DNA of 64,000 nt, taken from contig JAAVVG010000006.1 in NCBI GenBank assembly GCA_012976225.1, positions 558,001 through 622,000 on the forward strand, given 5' to 3'. Source of the stretch: Golubevia sp. BC0850 (Eukaryota; Basidiomycota; Exobasidiomycetes; Golubeviales; Golubeviaceae). The notes below the pieces were generated by a model. It did no database searches. It was not told the origin of the DNA and was given only the letters and a program-made list of their open reading frames with translations. This document shows, piece after piece, positions 11,703 through 25,302 of this stretch. A program made the position numbers and the translations under genes. How positions within the stretch are numbered: the first letter of the stretch is position 1; every line of letters begins with the position of its first letter.

Positions 11703-13813
11703 ATGAGCGAAGCAGTAGCCACAACTGTTCCCTCCAGCGACAACTCAAAGACAGACAAACCAAAAAGGGAAAGAGTCAGAAAACCTCGAGGAGACAAAGA
11801 CAAATCCAGAGACAATGACAAAGCAGCTCAATCAGATCAAGACAACTCCAAATCGAAGCCCAAGCCAGCGAAACCAGTTCCAACTCCTGCTGAAATTGAA
11901 AAGAAGAAATTGAAAGAACAGCAGAAGAAGGAGAAGAAAGAAGCTGAATTGTTAAAGAAGAAAGAAAAGGACGAAAGGAAGAAGAGAGCAAAGTTGGAGA
12001 ATGCAGCTCCAAAACCTAGAGTCAAGGTCATCGTTAGAAGGTTACCTCCGAATCTGCCTGAAGAAATCTTTTGGAAAAGTGTAGAACCTTGGGTTAGGTT
12101 CGATTTGAATTTTGAGAAGGGAGAGGGTGAAGATGGGAAGAACGAGGGGCAGGATCAAGCTGTTGCTCCCGCTGCAGCCCCTCAAGCTTCTGCTTCCACT
12201 TCTGGTCAACTGGTTCCAACTGCGGATTGGAGAAAGTTCGTTAAGGGAAAGTTGAGTGACAAGTGAGTAGTCGTTGAGGTTTGAGAAGATGAGAGAGTGT
12301 CACCTTTGGGAAAACAGATTAGACATTCTGCCAGAGCTCTCGAAGGGTACCAGCAGCCTCCTTAGCTAGAACAATGTTTCCAAGCTCAACTTGGATCGGA
12401 AACTCGTGATGGAGATTGTCTTATCAGGATCTCTCTCATGACAGAGCCAAGCTGACGCTCCGACCTTCATCGCCTTGTCTTCCTTCAGTCCAACTGGAAC
12501 CAAACCTTCAGTCTTCTCCAGAGCTTACATCAAGTTCAAAGATCAAACCAGCTTGGTCGAGTTCAGCAGGGCCTTCGACGGTCACATCTTTAGAGACTCG
12601 AAAGGAAACGAAACAGTCGCAGTAGTAGAATTCGCTCCTTATCAAAGAAGTCCAGTCGATGGAAACGTTTCTGGGAAGAAGTTCAAAAAGGATACCAGGA
12701 GTGGGACTATCGAAGAAGGCGAGTTCAGGTTTTGAACCTTTTTCTGTTAGAACTTTGGAGCACAATAAGATCTCAATTTGAGAAATTAAATTCAGAATGT
12801 ATGCTGATCCCTTTCCACCTCGTTTCCTCCTCTCCTCTCTAGATTCGGACTATCGAAACTTCCTAGCTTCAATCGCAGAAAAGAAATCAGATCCTTCAAA
12901 AGATGCAACTGAAAAGAGTGATGCTCAATTAATGGCACATCTGACTGCTTCAACAACTTCACTCTCATTAGAAGCTCAACAAGCAAGAGCAAAATCAACT
13001 CCTCTATTAGAATATCTACGAGCCCAAAATTTGGAGAAGAAAGCTATCCAAATTCAAAGTAGAGCTCCCAAGTCTAAGAATGGAAAGGAGAAAATGACTA
13101 GAAAGGAAGCTTTGAATTTGGCTAACAATCAAATTCAAGCTGCTACCAACGCTGCTACTGCTCCTTCTTCGTCGAAGGAGAAAGGGAAAAAGAAATTGGA
13201 AACTGGAGGAAGTAATAGAGCTTGGACTCAAGCCGTTGCTTCGGCGGGTAACTCTGGTCAGGTTAAGAAAGAGAAAGAAAAGGAGAGAAGGAATAGAGAT
13301 AAGAAAGAGAAGGAGAAAGAAACAGGGAAAGGAAAGGGTAAGGATGAATCGAAAAGTGGAACTCCTTCTTCTGATCTCGCAAGTTCAAGTACTAATGCTG
13401 GAGGTGGAAATACAAATGATCAAAATCAAAACATTCCAAAAGGTCCAAGAAAGGATAAGGAGAAATCTTCCAAATCTTCTCAACAAGCTCGAAATCCAAA
13501 ATCATCAGCTACTTCAGTCTCTCAGCCAATCGCAATTTTAAAAAGAGATCCTCCTACTGCACAAACTCAAGCACAAGCTCAATCACAATTACAATCTCAA
13601 CCTTCATCCTCTGCTGCTACTTCTTCGACTCCCAAACCTCCTTCTGGACCTTCTGGTTCTGTCCCTACTGGTCCAAAGAATCCGAAGAACTCGAATGGGA
13701 ATGGAGGCCAACCCCCTTCTGGTCCAAAAGCTGGGACTAGAGGCAGAGGCAGAGGTGGGGGCGGTGGGACAAAAGAAAGTAAAGATCAAGGTGGACAGGC
13801 CAAGAAAAGTTAG
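11703..13813 (+). CDS. UPF3: Nonsense-mediated decay factor Upf3
   Basis: Upf3 links the exon-junction complex or terminating ribosome to Upf2 and Upf1 in nonsense-mediated mRNA decay. Exons 11703-12262, 12489-12718 and 12843-13813 give 586 aa. A long Lys/Glu-rich N-terminal region (about residues 15-100) precedes the RNP-like Smg4/UPF3 domain, seen as VKVIVRRLPPNLPEE, SVFSRAYIKF, FDGHIFRDSKG and VEFAPYQRSP. The C-terminal half is low-complexity, with Lys/Glu and Ser/Pro/Gly runs ending in RGRGRGGGGG, an RGG-like RNA-binding tail. The second intron is best fitted as GC-AG (12719-12842), because it yields the conserved GTIEEDSDYRNFL. A GT donor at 12731 would also stay in frame but loses that motif. 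Confidence 0.92.
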
Positions 13814-14364
13814 AGAAGTTTAAGTCTATCCTGTCTGACCTTTTTGAGCAGGAACTTCAGTTCAACTTCTTTCCTGCTCTTCCATTTCTTCCCGCATTTC
13901 ATCCCTTCAGACGTCGCTTCCAGCTTCGCGAGTGGTATCGCTCTTTCCTTTTCTGTGTAGCTCATTGTCAGTCTCAAAAACATGTTGATATCAACGTTTC
14001 CCGAATCAATTGAAGTTGAACGACTCGGATGCCAAAATGCTGTCTGATGAGTTCTGTGTGAAGTTAGGTGATGTCCTTGTGAGTCAAAGTTCATCGAAGA
14101 GCAGACAAGAGAAATGTCACGTTTGAAATCGTTTGAACAGACTTTAATATATTTGACAATTGACATTTGAAATGAGAAGAAAGTATATAGAGAAAGAGGG
14201 AAAAAGAAGAGAGCTAGGGATCGAAAGAAACCAATTTCAGAAGAAGGGGGAAAAACTGAGAAGGACTTCAAAAGAAAGGACAAAAGCAAAAGAAAGACGT
14301 GACTATAGGAAAGAGGAGGGATTCATTGAGGTCTAGGGAATTCCATTAGCCTTGGGTAAAGATG
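13814..14364. other. Convergent spacer UPF3/VMA1
   Basis: This is 3'-untranslated sequence of two convergent genes. Frames here are short and not gene-like. Confidence 0.5.
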
Positions 14365-17240
14365 TTAATCAGTTAGAGAACGGAACGATTCAGTCATTTG
14401 TTGATTTAGAGCGTCGTATTTCTTAGTGATAGCATCTTCTCCGTCCTTTGGAGATTCGAACTGAAGATGGGATAGAGGAAGAAAAACAGGTCAGTGTGAA
14501 TGTCTTTTGACTTTCGAAGGGAAGTCTGAGGACTCTCGGAAAACTCTCTCTCTCTCTCTGTGAGAATCTCACCTTCTGTTGTGTTAGACCGTAAATAATT
14601 TCCGAGCAATGTTCCTTAATCTTACTCCAAGTCATATCAGGGTTATTAGCAATAGCAGCTTGAGCTTTGTCATGGAAATCCACCATATTTCTCAACATAC
14701 CCGAAGTCTTGTAGAAAGGACAATATTGATCATATTCAGAGATACCATTTTGTTGAAGATAATCATTTTTAATGATATTAGCAACTTCCAAAGTGACTTT
14801 ATCAGGTTCACCCAAAGCAGATTTCCCAACCAATTGAACGATTTCAGCCAATTCAGAATCCTTTTGTAAAAGAGCTTTAGCAGTAGTTCTTAAACTAATG
14901 AAACCTTTATAATTAGTTTCATAATAAGGTTCCAAAGTGGAAACGTAATCAGAATAAGAAACGTCCCAATTAACAGAAGGGAAATGTTTTCTTTGAGCTA
15001 ATTTTTTATCTAAACCCCAGAATGCACCTACGATACCTAAAGTTGCTGAAGTGACTGGATCTGAGAAATCTCCTCCTGGTGGTGAAACTGCTCCAACAAT
15101 TGAAACTGATCCGTTACGATTTGGTGAACCTAAACAAGTAACTTTACCAGCTCTTTCATAGAAGGAAGCTAATTTTGCACCTAAATAAGCTGGATAACCA
15201 GAATCAGCTGGCATTTCAGCTAATCTACCAGAGATTTCTCTTAAAGCTTCTGCCCATCTTGAAGTTGAATCTGCCATCATGGCGACATTATAACCTTGAT
15301 CTCTGAAATATTCTGAAAGGGTGATACCGGTATAAATAGAAGCTTCTCTAGCAGCTACTGGCATGTTTGAAGTGTTAGCAACCAAAGTAGTACGTTTCAT
15401 AATCGGTTGTTCCTTTCCATCTCTCATCAAAGTCAATTCTGGGAATTCAGCTAAAACCTCTGCCATCTCGTTTCCTCTTTCTCCACAACCAACGTAAGTG
15501 ATAATGTCTGAATTTGAGAATTTGGATAAGGCTTGAGAAATGACTGTCTTTCCACATCCGAAAGCTCCTGGAATGGCAGTCGTACCTCCTTGAACACATG
15601 GGAAGAGAGAATCTAGAATTCTCTGTCCAGTTAGAAGTGGGGTGTCGGCGATGAGTTTCTCTGCAGTTGGACGAGGAGCTCTGACTGGCCATAATTGACA
15701 CATTGTGTGTTTGGTTGTCTTTCCTTCGAATTCAGTCTCTAGAATGACGTCATCGACAGTGTAAGCTCCCTTCTCGGCGATGTGTTTGATCGTTCCACGA
15801 GCTCTTGGTCCTAACATGATCTTATGTTCGTTGAGGAGCGAGTTTTCGTAGACGTCTCCGTAAATATCTCCTCCAGAAATGTGATCACCGACCTGAGAAG
15901 ATGCGGAATGTTTCATGGAAGGTAAGTTTTCAAAAGACTCACAAGACAACGAACAAACCCTGCTGAGAAACTCACGTGGTAGTTGACTGGGTTGAAGTCC
16001 CATTGGATCTCACGGTCCAAAGCTTGAGTACTGATTCCACGAGCTGAAGGGGATAAGAAGTTGAAAAATAATCAGAATCAGAACATCGAGTCAATTCTTG
16101 ATCTCAATCGATGAGTATCAGGGAGAACGCGAGTTCGACTTTGAGGAGGAAGGACAGGGGTTGAAGTAAAGTTCGCTGCTCGAGACTCACGAATATAGAT
16201 CCCTCCACTCTTTTTCTGAATACTTTCTAGAGGACGTTGAATACCTGAAATAGAGTGAGAGATGGGTTTCGAAGAAGGGAATTGCGAGTCAGTGCGAGAG
16301 TAGGAGTTGAAGCTGTGGAGGAGCTGATAAGGAACAAAGAGCTTGTCCCGAGAACTCTCTCGCTAGCCACCGAGGTTTGAAAGAGTGAACTACCCATATG
16401 ATTTTCACAGAGCTTCTTCAGATCGTATAATCGAACCGTTCGAACTGGAAGGACTACAACGTGCGCTCGAAGCAGTTTGAAAACAGGCATCACCACTTCC
16501 AGTAGCTTCATGATACCCTAGCTCTTCAAGTCTCTACCATCTCCAGATTACCTCAAATTCCCACCTCCTCGCCCTACTCCTCCTTCTAAGCACCCCCTCC
16601 CATCCTCAGCTCCCTTCCCCTGTCCTACCATCCTCAAACTCACCATCATAAATGTTACTCATCAAACCCGGACCCAATTCCACACTCAAAGGTTTCCCAC
16701 TGGACATGACTGGATCTCCAACTGAAACACCCGAGGTCTCTTCGTAGACTTGAATGGTGACCTTGTCTGCGTCGATTCTAATGATTTCACCGACTAGCTC
16801 GTCATGTCCTACACGAACTAATTCGTACATCTGAGAACCGATCATGTTCTCTGCTACCACTACTGGACCTGAAACTCCAAAGACTGTTCCGTATTCATGT
16901 TCGGAGTCGGCGTCACGGATCTGGGAAGGGACAGGAGAGGAGAGGAGAGGAGGGGAGAGAGGAAAGGGGGAGAGGTATACGAGAGGAAAGGATGTAGGAT
17001 TAGTTACATGACTATTGCCGCTTGAATTGATAAATTGATAGAATTGAATCTGTTCTACTTGAAGTTGATTTAGAGGAATGTTGATCTCTGGTTGAAGCCA
17101 ATCTTGACCTTGGCCTTGCCTTGGGTTGCTGTGATGGCTGAAGATCAGAGGCCCCTCCCCTCGCACTCTAGTCTGTTGTATTTGTGCTTTGATTTGCTCA
17201 CCTTTGGAAGATCTTTCTTTGCGTTCTGTAAAGTAGTCAT
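14365..17240 (-). CDS. VMA1: V-type proton ATPase catalytic subunit A
   Basis: This is the ATP-hydrolysing A subunit of the V1 sector that acidifies vacuoles and endosomes. Exons 17202-17240, 16644-16920, 16191-16244, 15976-16043, 14573-15892 and 14365-14460 sum to exactly 617 aa, the standard length. The N-terminus [13 protein letters not shown] joins to [20 protein letters not shown]. The P-loop is GAFGCGKT, followed by [16 protein letters not shown] and later [10 protein letters not shown]. The site that hosts the VMA intein in some yeasts (around the GCGER region) is uninterrupted. Introns of 281 and 399 bp near the 5' end are long for this window. A longer frame starting at 17415 was rejected because it fails to splice in phase. 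The promoter is shared with RPT1 (237 bp). Confidence 0.97.
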
Positions 17241-17477
17241 ATTTCTCTTGAATTAGGAGAGAAGTGGTAGTCAAGTCAACTTCTCCTGAAGGCTGCTCCT
17301 CCTTATTCTTCGTCTTCTCGGGAGTACACGCCAGTTTCTCAGCGTCTCTCTCTCTGATCTCTCCACTACAGTCTCGATCAGTCGTCGTCACTTGCAACTT
17401 GTCGCCCAATCTCATCCTAATCTTCTTTCAAACCACCTCATTCAAATCTCATCCTTAAACCTTGAAATTCCTTCGCA

Positions 17478-19694
<2,217 letters not shown>

Positions 19695-20239
19695 GAGTTT
19701 CTCAGAAACAAAATCAAAAACAGCTCTAGAATTCTCATTGGGAAGGTTGCGAATGATTTGGCAGTGTATAGTTTCTCTTCCAATAATGAATCTTTTTCCA
19801 AATCGATCCAGCTGTCCGCTGTCTGGACCTGAGTATCCCGAATTGAATTTTCCTATCTCCTTCTCTTCCCTGGTTTCTCTTCATATCATCAAAGCACGAG
19901 GCGGGGTTCAAGATGTTGTGAATCGCGTCGTTTGATTTTGGACCACTCTGATTGGAGGATCTAGTCCGTTCGCAGTTGAAAAGTGACATTACTTGAACAA
20001 AAAATTCGGATATATCCAATACATAAAGCAACAGTGAAGGACGATTAGAGGGGCCGACCCTCAACAAAGAGGAGAAGAAAAGCAAAGCGGATCGAAGTAA
20101 AAGTGAGGAGAAAGATTTTGAAACGATGAGGCAGTGAAAGAATCTAGCAAGAAAGGAATTAAGTACAAAAAGGAGAAGAAGAGTTGAAAGTGATAAAGAA
20201 GAAAGCATTGGAAGTGATAGAGGACGAATTCTTAGAGGA
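19695..20239. other. Convergent spacer RPT1/NDC80
   Basis: Both neighbouring genes end here. Minus-strand open frames in this interval are low-complexity and not supported as a gene. Confidence 0.5.
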
Positions 20240-23024
20240 TTAATCATCTTCGCAACATCTCTCAGCGACGCTTTCCAGATCCTTGAGCCTCTCTTCACAT
20301 TGACCTTTCACCTTGATGAGAAGAGTGATCGCTTCGAGTGTTTGATTGTAGCTTGATTCATGGAAGGCTTCGTTGGTCCTTTGGACTTGGCGTAGACTGT
20401 GAAAGGAAAGAGGAGGGGGAGGATGGGAAAGTTAGAAAAAGAAACTCAACTTTGAAAGAGTCAATCTGCAGTTCTATTTACCGTTCTTCGTAAGCGCCAG
20501 CCTTAGCCGCCCATTGCTCCAGGGATATGTGAGCGGCCATGTCTGTCCTGTTGATCAAGTCATTTAATCTAACTTGCTCCATAGTAGCTAGCTCTGCTTC
20601 GGTACGAGTTGACTGTAAAGTAGAAAGAGGATGCCAGGGAAAGGTCGGTGAAGGCAGCGAGAGCGACACCAATTTTTTTTGCTTTGCTTCGATACTCACA
20701 TTAGACAGATCATCGGCGATTTTGGTGAAATCGATTCTTCTAGCTTCTAGGTTCTCATTCTCACTGCTGGTTGCCTCCGACCGTTCGACTAGTTCCTCGA
20801 ATTCACTTTGGTCCTTCAACTTGATGTCGGAAACTTGCCTGTACTTGTCTGTTGTTCTCTTTCTCAAGTCAGCAATCTCAGGTTTGATGACTCTCTTCAT
20901 GTCGACTCCAGTCTGAAGCATGGTGTCGATGTTCGAATGGACAATTTCCAGTTCCAGAAGCTCGGTTTCGACTCCATCGGCATTGATCGTCATTGGGAAC
21001 AGACCAACTTCTGCCGCCAAAGCGTTGAAGGCTTTGACTTCCTTCTCCAGAGCATCTTGCTTTGAGCTCAATTTGAGCTCTAAAGTCCACCCCCTACCGC
21101 TCTCCTCTGATTCGGAAGTCTCGAGGTCTAGCTTTTGCTTGTCTAAGGTATCTCTCTCGGTAGTCATCCGTTCGAATTCTTCATGAGAGATCTCTTGAGC
21201 GTCTACTTGGGCTTGAAGGTCGGTCTTGTCGGCTTCCTTCTTGGCGATGTCAGACACTGTTCGAGGAGGTTAGAGATAGGAGATGTGAGCTGCCGATTTG
21301 GGAGGAATCTGGGGCACACAATAGAATCTAATTCCTGCACTCACCAGTCTCTGCGATTTGACTCTTGAGCAGCTCGATCTGCTTCCTTGTCTTCTCCAAC
21401 TTCGGATCCAAAGTAGATTCTCTGTAGACCTTGAACTTCTTGGTGTCGCTGGTCAAGATTAGATTCCTCTTCTGTTCTCTAGCCAGAGGCGAATCATCCT
21501 CAAGATAGACAGCCAAATCTTCGGACAACTTCAACGACTCAGCCTCTAGCTCACGGATTTCCTCTGAAAGTTGATGATTCGCTCTACCGAACTGTTCTCC
21601 TAGAGCAGCCATTTCCTCTGGGTATTCGTCTTGGTTCAACCAGAACTTGTTGTAGGTCTTCCATAAATGTGGGAAGATTAAACCTTGTTGTTGTTCTTCG
21701 TCTGGTTCGAAAGCTGCTTCACGTTCGAGAGGTCCAACGGGGATATCAGCGACTTGCTCCTGAGAAGACGAAGGTTGAAAAGGTTCAAAGGGAGGTCAGA
21801 AAGAGAATTACGAAAAGGTGAGAATTGCACAAGCCAAAAAAGAACGTCGAGTTCGTACGTTCAACTCACTCCCAAGTTCACCATCCAGTCAAAGATCAAA
21901 AGTATGCTAGGCCAGTTCTGAGCGGAACCTGCACTAGATAGCTTCGTCTTCGAGATGTCATCGACAGTTGGATACCTCCATTCCTTCAGCAAAGTAATAA
22001 CCTCTTCTTCGAACTTCTTTCCCTCCTGACCGAATTGGAAGTCTTCGTCCATGAATCGGTTGTAGATGAACTTGAACATTAGAACGAATTGCTGTTGAGT
22101 CGGCTCATAGGTCAAGCGATTGGTAAACCCATTCATGATGAAGCCATGCTGCTGCAGAACTGTGTGGAGCCTGTCTGACATGGAAGCACGGAAGACCTTA
22201 TCTCTCAGTGGACGAGGTTCTTGTATCTTTGGGATCGGTCCACCTCCCATCATTGAAGCTCCTGGGGCTAGAGATTGACGACCTCCCATAGATCGACGCA
22301 TGCTGAAGGAGAGGAGGAGGTGAGAAGTGGTGAGATGGCGATAGCTTCCGAGCAACTCCTGGCAAGCGCATAGCAATATAAAGTAGATGACATGAAATTA
22401 TTCTATTCAACTCCGTGACATCGGAGAGGGCAGTCTGCTGTGCTTGAAGCTGATCTGCTTGCCAACTGGAAGGCTGCAACATCTTCACGACTCCTTTTTC
22501 CTTCGATCCAGCCTCAATTCCTCCCCAACGCGATCCCATTTTGTCTTTATCTTTGCACATACGCACTTCGGAGTACCAGCTACGCTCTGCCTTCCCGCGT
22601 TGCTCTCCTTCTGGTAGGCGTTGTTGTTCTGAGCCACGCTCTGCCTCCTTGCATTTCCACCAGCAGCACTCTGAGAGGAGCCTAATCCTGGAGTGTTGAG
22701 ATTATGAATAGAAGTTGGACCACCTTGATCATCGTATTGACTGTAATGATTCTGAGAACTCTGAGGAGCGTAGCTCTGTCTGGAGTTGAAGCCACCACCA
22801 GTGGACCTGGCACCAGCAGAGGAAGCTGGTTGGCTGCCCAAGGGAGCACCGTAAGCGTTGGATGCGCGTTGAGAGAGTGCTTGTTGTTGTTGATACTGAT
22901 TCGAATTGGAAGAGCTTAGGTGTCTTTGAGATTTGATGGCTGAGGATGGGACTGGAATCGATGAACCTGGATTGCTGTTCTCCAACGTTGCTAGAGTCGA
23001 CCTTCGACCGGCTGAAGGTGGCAT
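20240..23024 (-). CDS. NDC80: Kinetochore protein Ndc80/Hec1
   Basis: Ndc80 is the microtubule-binding subunit of the outer-kinetochore Ndc80 complex. Exons 22567-23024, 21870-22302, 21345-21759, 20700-21256, 20482-20612 and 20240-20396 give 716 aa. An unstructured Ser/Gln/Asn-rich tail (residues 1-155) carries repeated RRS/RQS sites such as RRQSV and GRQSVAG. In other species this tail is the Aurora B target. The calponin-homology domain spans about residues 170-310, with RPLRDKVFRASM, ILLIFDWMVNLG and LIFPHLWKTYNKFWLNQDEYP. Long coiled coil fills the rest (EEIRELEAESLKLSEDL onward). The first junction (donor GTGCGT) is the least certain. Confidence 0.93.
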
Positions 23025-23534
23025 CGACGGAGATCTAGATGGTTTTTCGAATAGATTTGAGGTTGAAGATGAGGGTAGTTCAAGAAAAGGAGGAGAAGCA
23101 AGAGGAAGTGTCAAAAATGTGGTGATGTTTGAAAGGATATCTCCTCTCCTCTCTCTGCGGAAATGCGTGTTGGGATTTGAGTGATGGGTCACGTGGCACC
23201 CTCTCGAATCGGATCGTTCTTCTCCAGTTGAATTCTACCGAAAGGAAAGCAAAGTTAGGTAAAATGCGGAAAGTGAGAGGGAACTGACGAGGGAGGAGCG
23301 AAACGATGGTATTCCTCTCTTCCCTTGGGGGTCTCTCTGACTGTCGCGATCCCTTGCCTTCGGAAACAATCTACTGAGTGATGGAAATGAATTAATGATG
23401 AGATGTTCTATTACATGAAAGAGCTGACGTGCCAAATTATTGAATATTTCTTTTCTCTATACCTTACAGACCAACTTCGCTGTTCTTCCTCCCACCCTCT
23501 CTCCCAACTCCGTGCTGCGAGGCTCAAACTACGC
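23025..23534. other. NDC80 promoter side spacer
   Basis: This holds NDC80 upstream sequence and the 3' flank of the next minus-strand gene. No further feature is supported. Confidence 0.4.
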
Positions 23535-24700
23535 TCATGCACCCTTGTAGTTATACTTCATTCCAGTCAGACCAGTAGCTGCTCTGTCTGATTTGAGAAT
23601 CATCCACTCAGCCAAAGTCAAACATCCCAGAGCCAAAGTAGCGAAAGCCCACCAACCAGCGTTGGTGAAGGATCCGGTTCCAAAGGTCATGAGAGGTAGT
23701 GGAAGACTGGCGATAAATAGAACTGTAAGATAGAGAAGTCTTGGCTCCATTGTTGTAGCGACGGTTGGTCCCAAACCAGTATCTCCATCGGTCCTTCCTC
23801 CAACGTGAGAAGGGTGGAATCTGATGTCGGATAGAGCTGGAACCAGCCATCTTGGAGCGGTACCGAACCTGTGGGGTTGAGCTGGGAAGACTTGACCAGC
23901 TACCTTGACCAGACCCATCTTCTCAGCGATGTCGTAACCAGCAGCCCAGACTAGCCATCCTTGAATCGAGAGGAAGAGGAGGTAGAAAGGCAAAGCTGGA
24001 AGATAGAGAAGATCTTCGTGGGTTCCGTCTGCGTGGTTCGAAGAGAAGAACATGGTCAAGTGATTCTCTGGATGAGTTCCCATCACATAAGCTGGAATCG
24101 GCGTGAGATATCTGCAGAAGGGAGAAAGGGGCAGAGAATTGTAATGTCAGAGATGGGAGATGGCTTCGTGCTAGCGAGAACGTTGCTCAGAACCTAAAGA
24201 AAAGAGTTTCATTCATTTCAAAAGATTTATGTGCGGAAAGGGGATGGAAAAGGCCATCAACAAACACTCACAGGAAAAGGACCATGCCGAGAACGACGAG
24301 CATTAGAGCCCTGTAGATGTAATTGCTCTTCTCATTCGACTCCTGCAATGCTTTGATGATTCGTTCTTGCTCTGCGACAGATGCAGAAGCAGCAGATTGG
24401 ACGCAAGGGGGAAGGAAAGAGGGAGAAAGGGAGAGAGGAGCCGAAGAAGGATCCGGAAGAGGAAAGAAAGGAAAAGGTCGAATTAGAACCGTAGGCAGCA
24501 CCGAAACGAAGAATTAAATGGAAACGAAGGGATGGAATGAAGAAATCGCAAAACCCAAAAAGATGCAACTCACCAGCATTGTCCAAAGGTTCAGCCGAGG
24601 CATCCTCGTTCAGCAGAGCGAGAGGATCATCCTCCTTGCCCTTTCCAGCCCCTTGCTCCGAAGTATCCTGAAACGCGTTCCTTCTGACAGCACCAGACAT
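23535..24700 (-). CDS. Predicted four-segment membrane protein, function unknown
   Basis: Exons 24574-24700, 24272-24371 and 23535-24111 give 267 aa. The N-terminus is hydrophilic and acidic (GKGKEDDPLALLNEDASAE), followed by a short helix EQERIIKALQESNEKSNYIY. Four hydrophobic stretches follow at about residues 57-80 (LMLVVLGMVLFLYLTPIPAY), 110-132 (ALPFYLLFLSIQGWLVWAAG), 185-205 (LLYLTVLFIASLPLPLMTFG) and 218-240 (GWWAFATLALGCLTLAEWMI). No signal peptide is present. I do not recognise the family. The splice phases close cleanly and the product looks conserved rather than random. The topology suggests an ER or organelle membrane protein, which is inference. Confidence 0.75.
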
Positions 24701-25302
24701 CAAAAAAAAGTTTGTTGATGTAGGGAAAGAAGGGGGGGATTTGATGAGTTGGGTTGCGAAATAGATTTTCTTGATTCCTTTCTTCTTGCGGAAGGAAACT
24801 GATCGCTCGACTAACGCCGAAGGAGGATACGCGTCCCCGCCCTCACCCCCTTGCATGGATTCGCGGCTTCGTGGGACTCTCCTTCATTTCATCCCCTTTT
24901 CTTGATTAGTTCCTCCCTTTCCTCACTCGTCAGCGCTCAGCAAGTTGACCCAAAAACCTCCTTGCTGCTCGAAACCAAGGCCTCCTTGCTTGGTTCCTTT
25001 TTTGGGCTTGATGTTTCGAGCTAAGGAAGACGGAGACTTCCCTTGTCAAGCTCACCCCCAACCCCCTTTCCCTCTTGAGAAATCGACTTAAAAGGGAGTC
25101 GTCTTGATCCCAGTTTTCTTTTCCCTCTCTTCATCTTCTCAGCTCTCTCTCTCTCCCTTCTCCCATCTTCTCTCGGTCGACTTTCTCTTACATACTCCTC
25201 AGCTCTTCAGCTTTAAGCCACCGTCTCTTCCCACTTCTCTTTCTTTTCAAGTCTCTCGCGTACCACCCAACTTCTCATCTCTTAATCTTCCAAGCTATCA
25301 AC
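24701..25302. promoter_or_regulatory. Promoter region of the GHN-repeat gene
   Basis: A TATA-like TTAAAAGG lies at 25088-25095, followed by about 180 bp of strongly pyrimidine-rich leader up to the ATG at 25303. CT-rich leaders are common before highly expressed fungal genes. Strong expression is inferred, not shown. Confidence 0.4.

Noticed and set aside
17202-17415. A longer VMA1 N-terminus from ATG 17415 ([15 protein letters not shown])
   Set aside because: That frame cannot be spliced in phase to the conserved [11 protein letters not shown]. The ATG at 17240 gives a perfect 13-codon first exon and a total of 617 aa.
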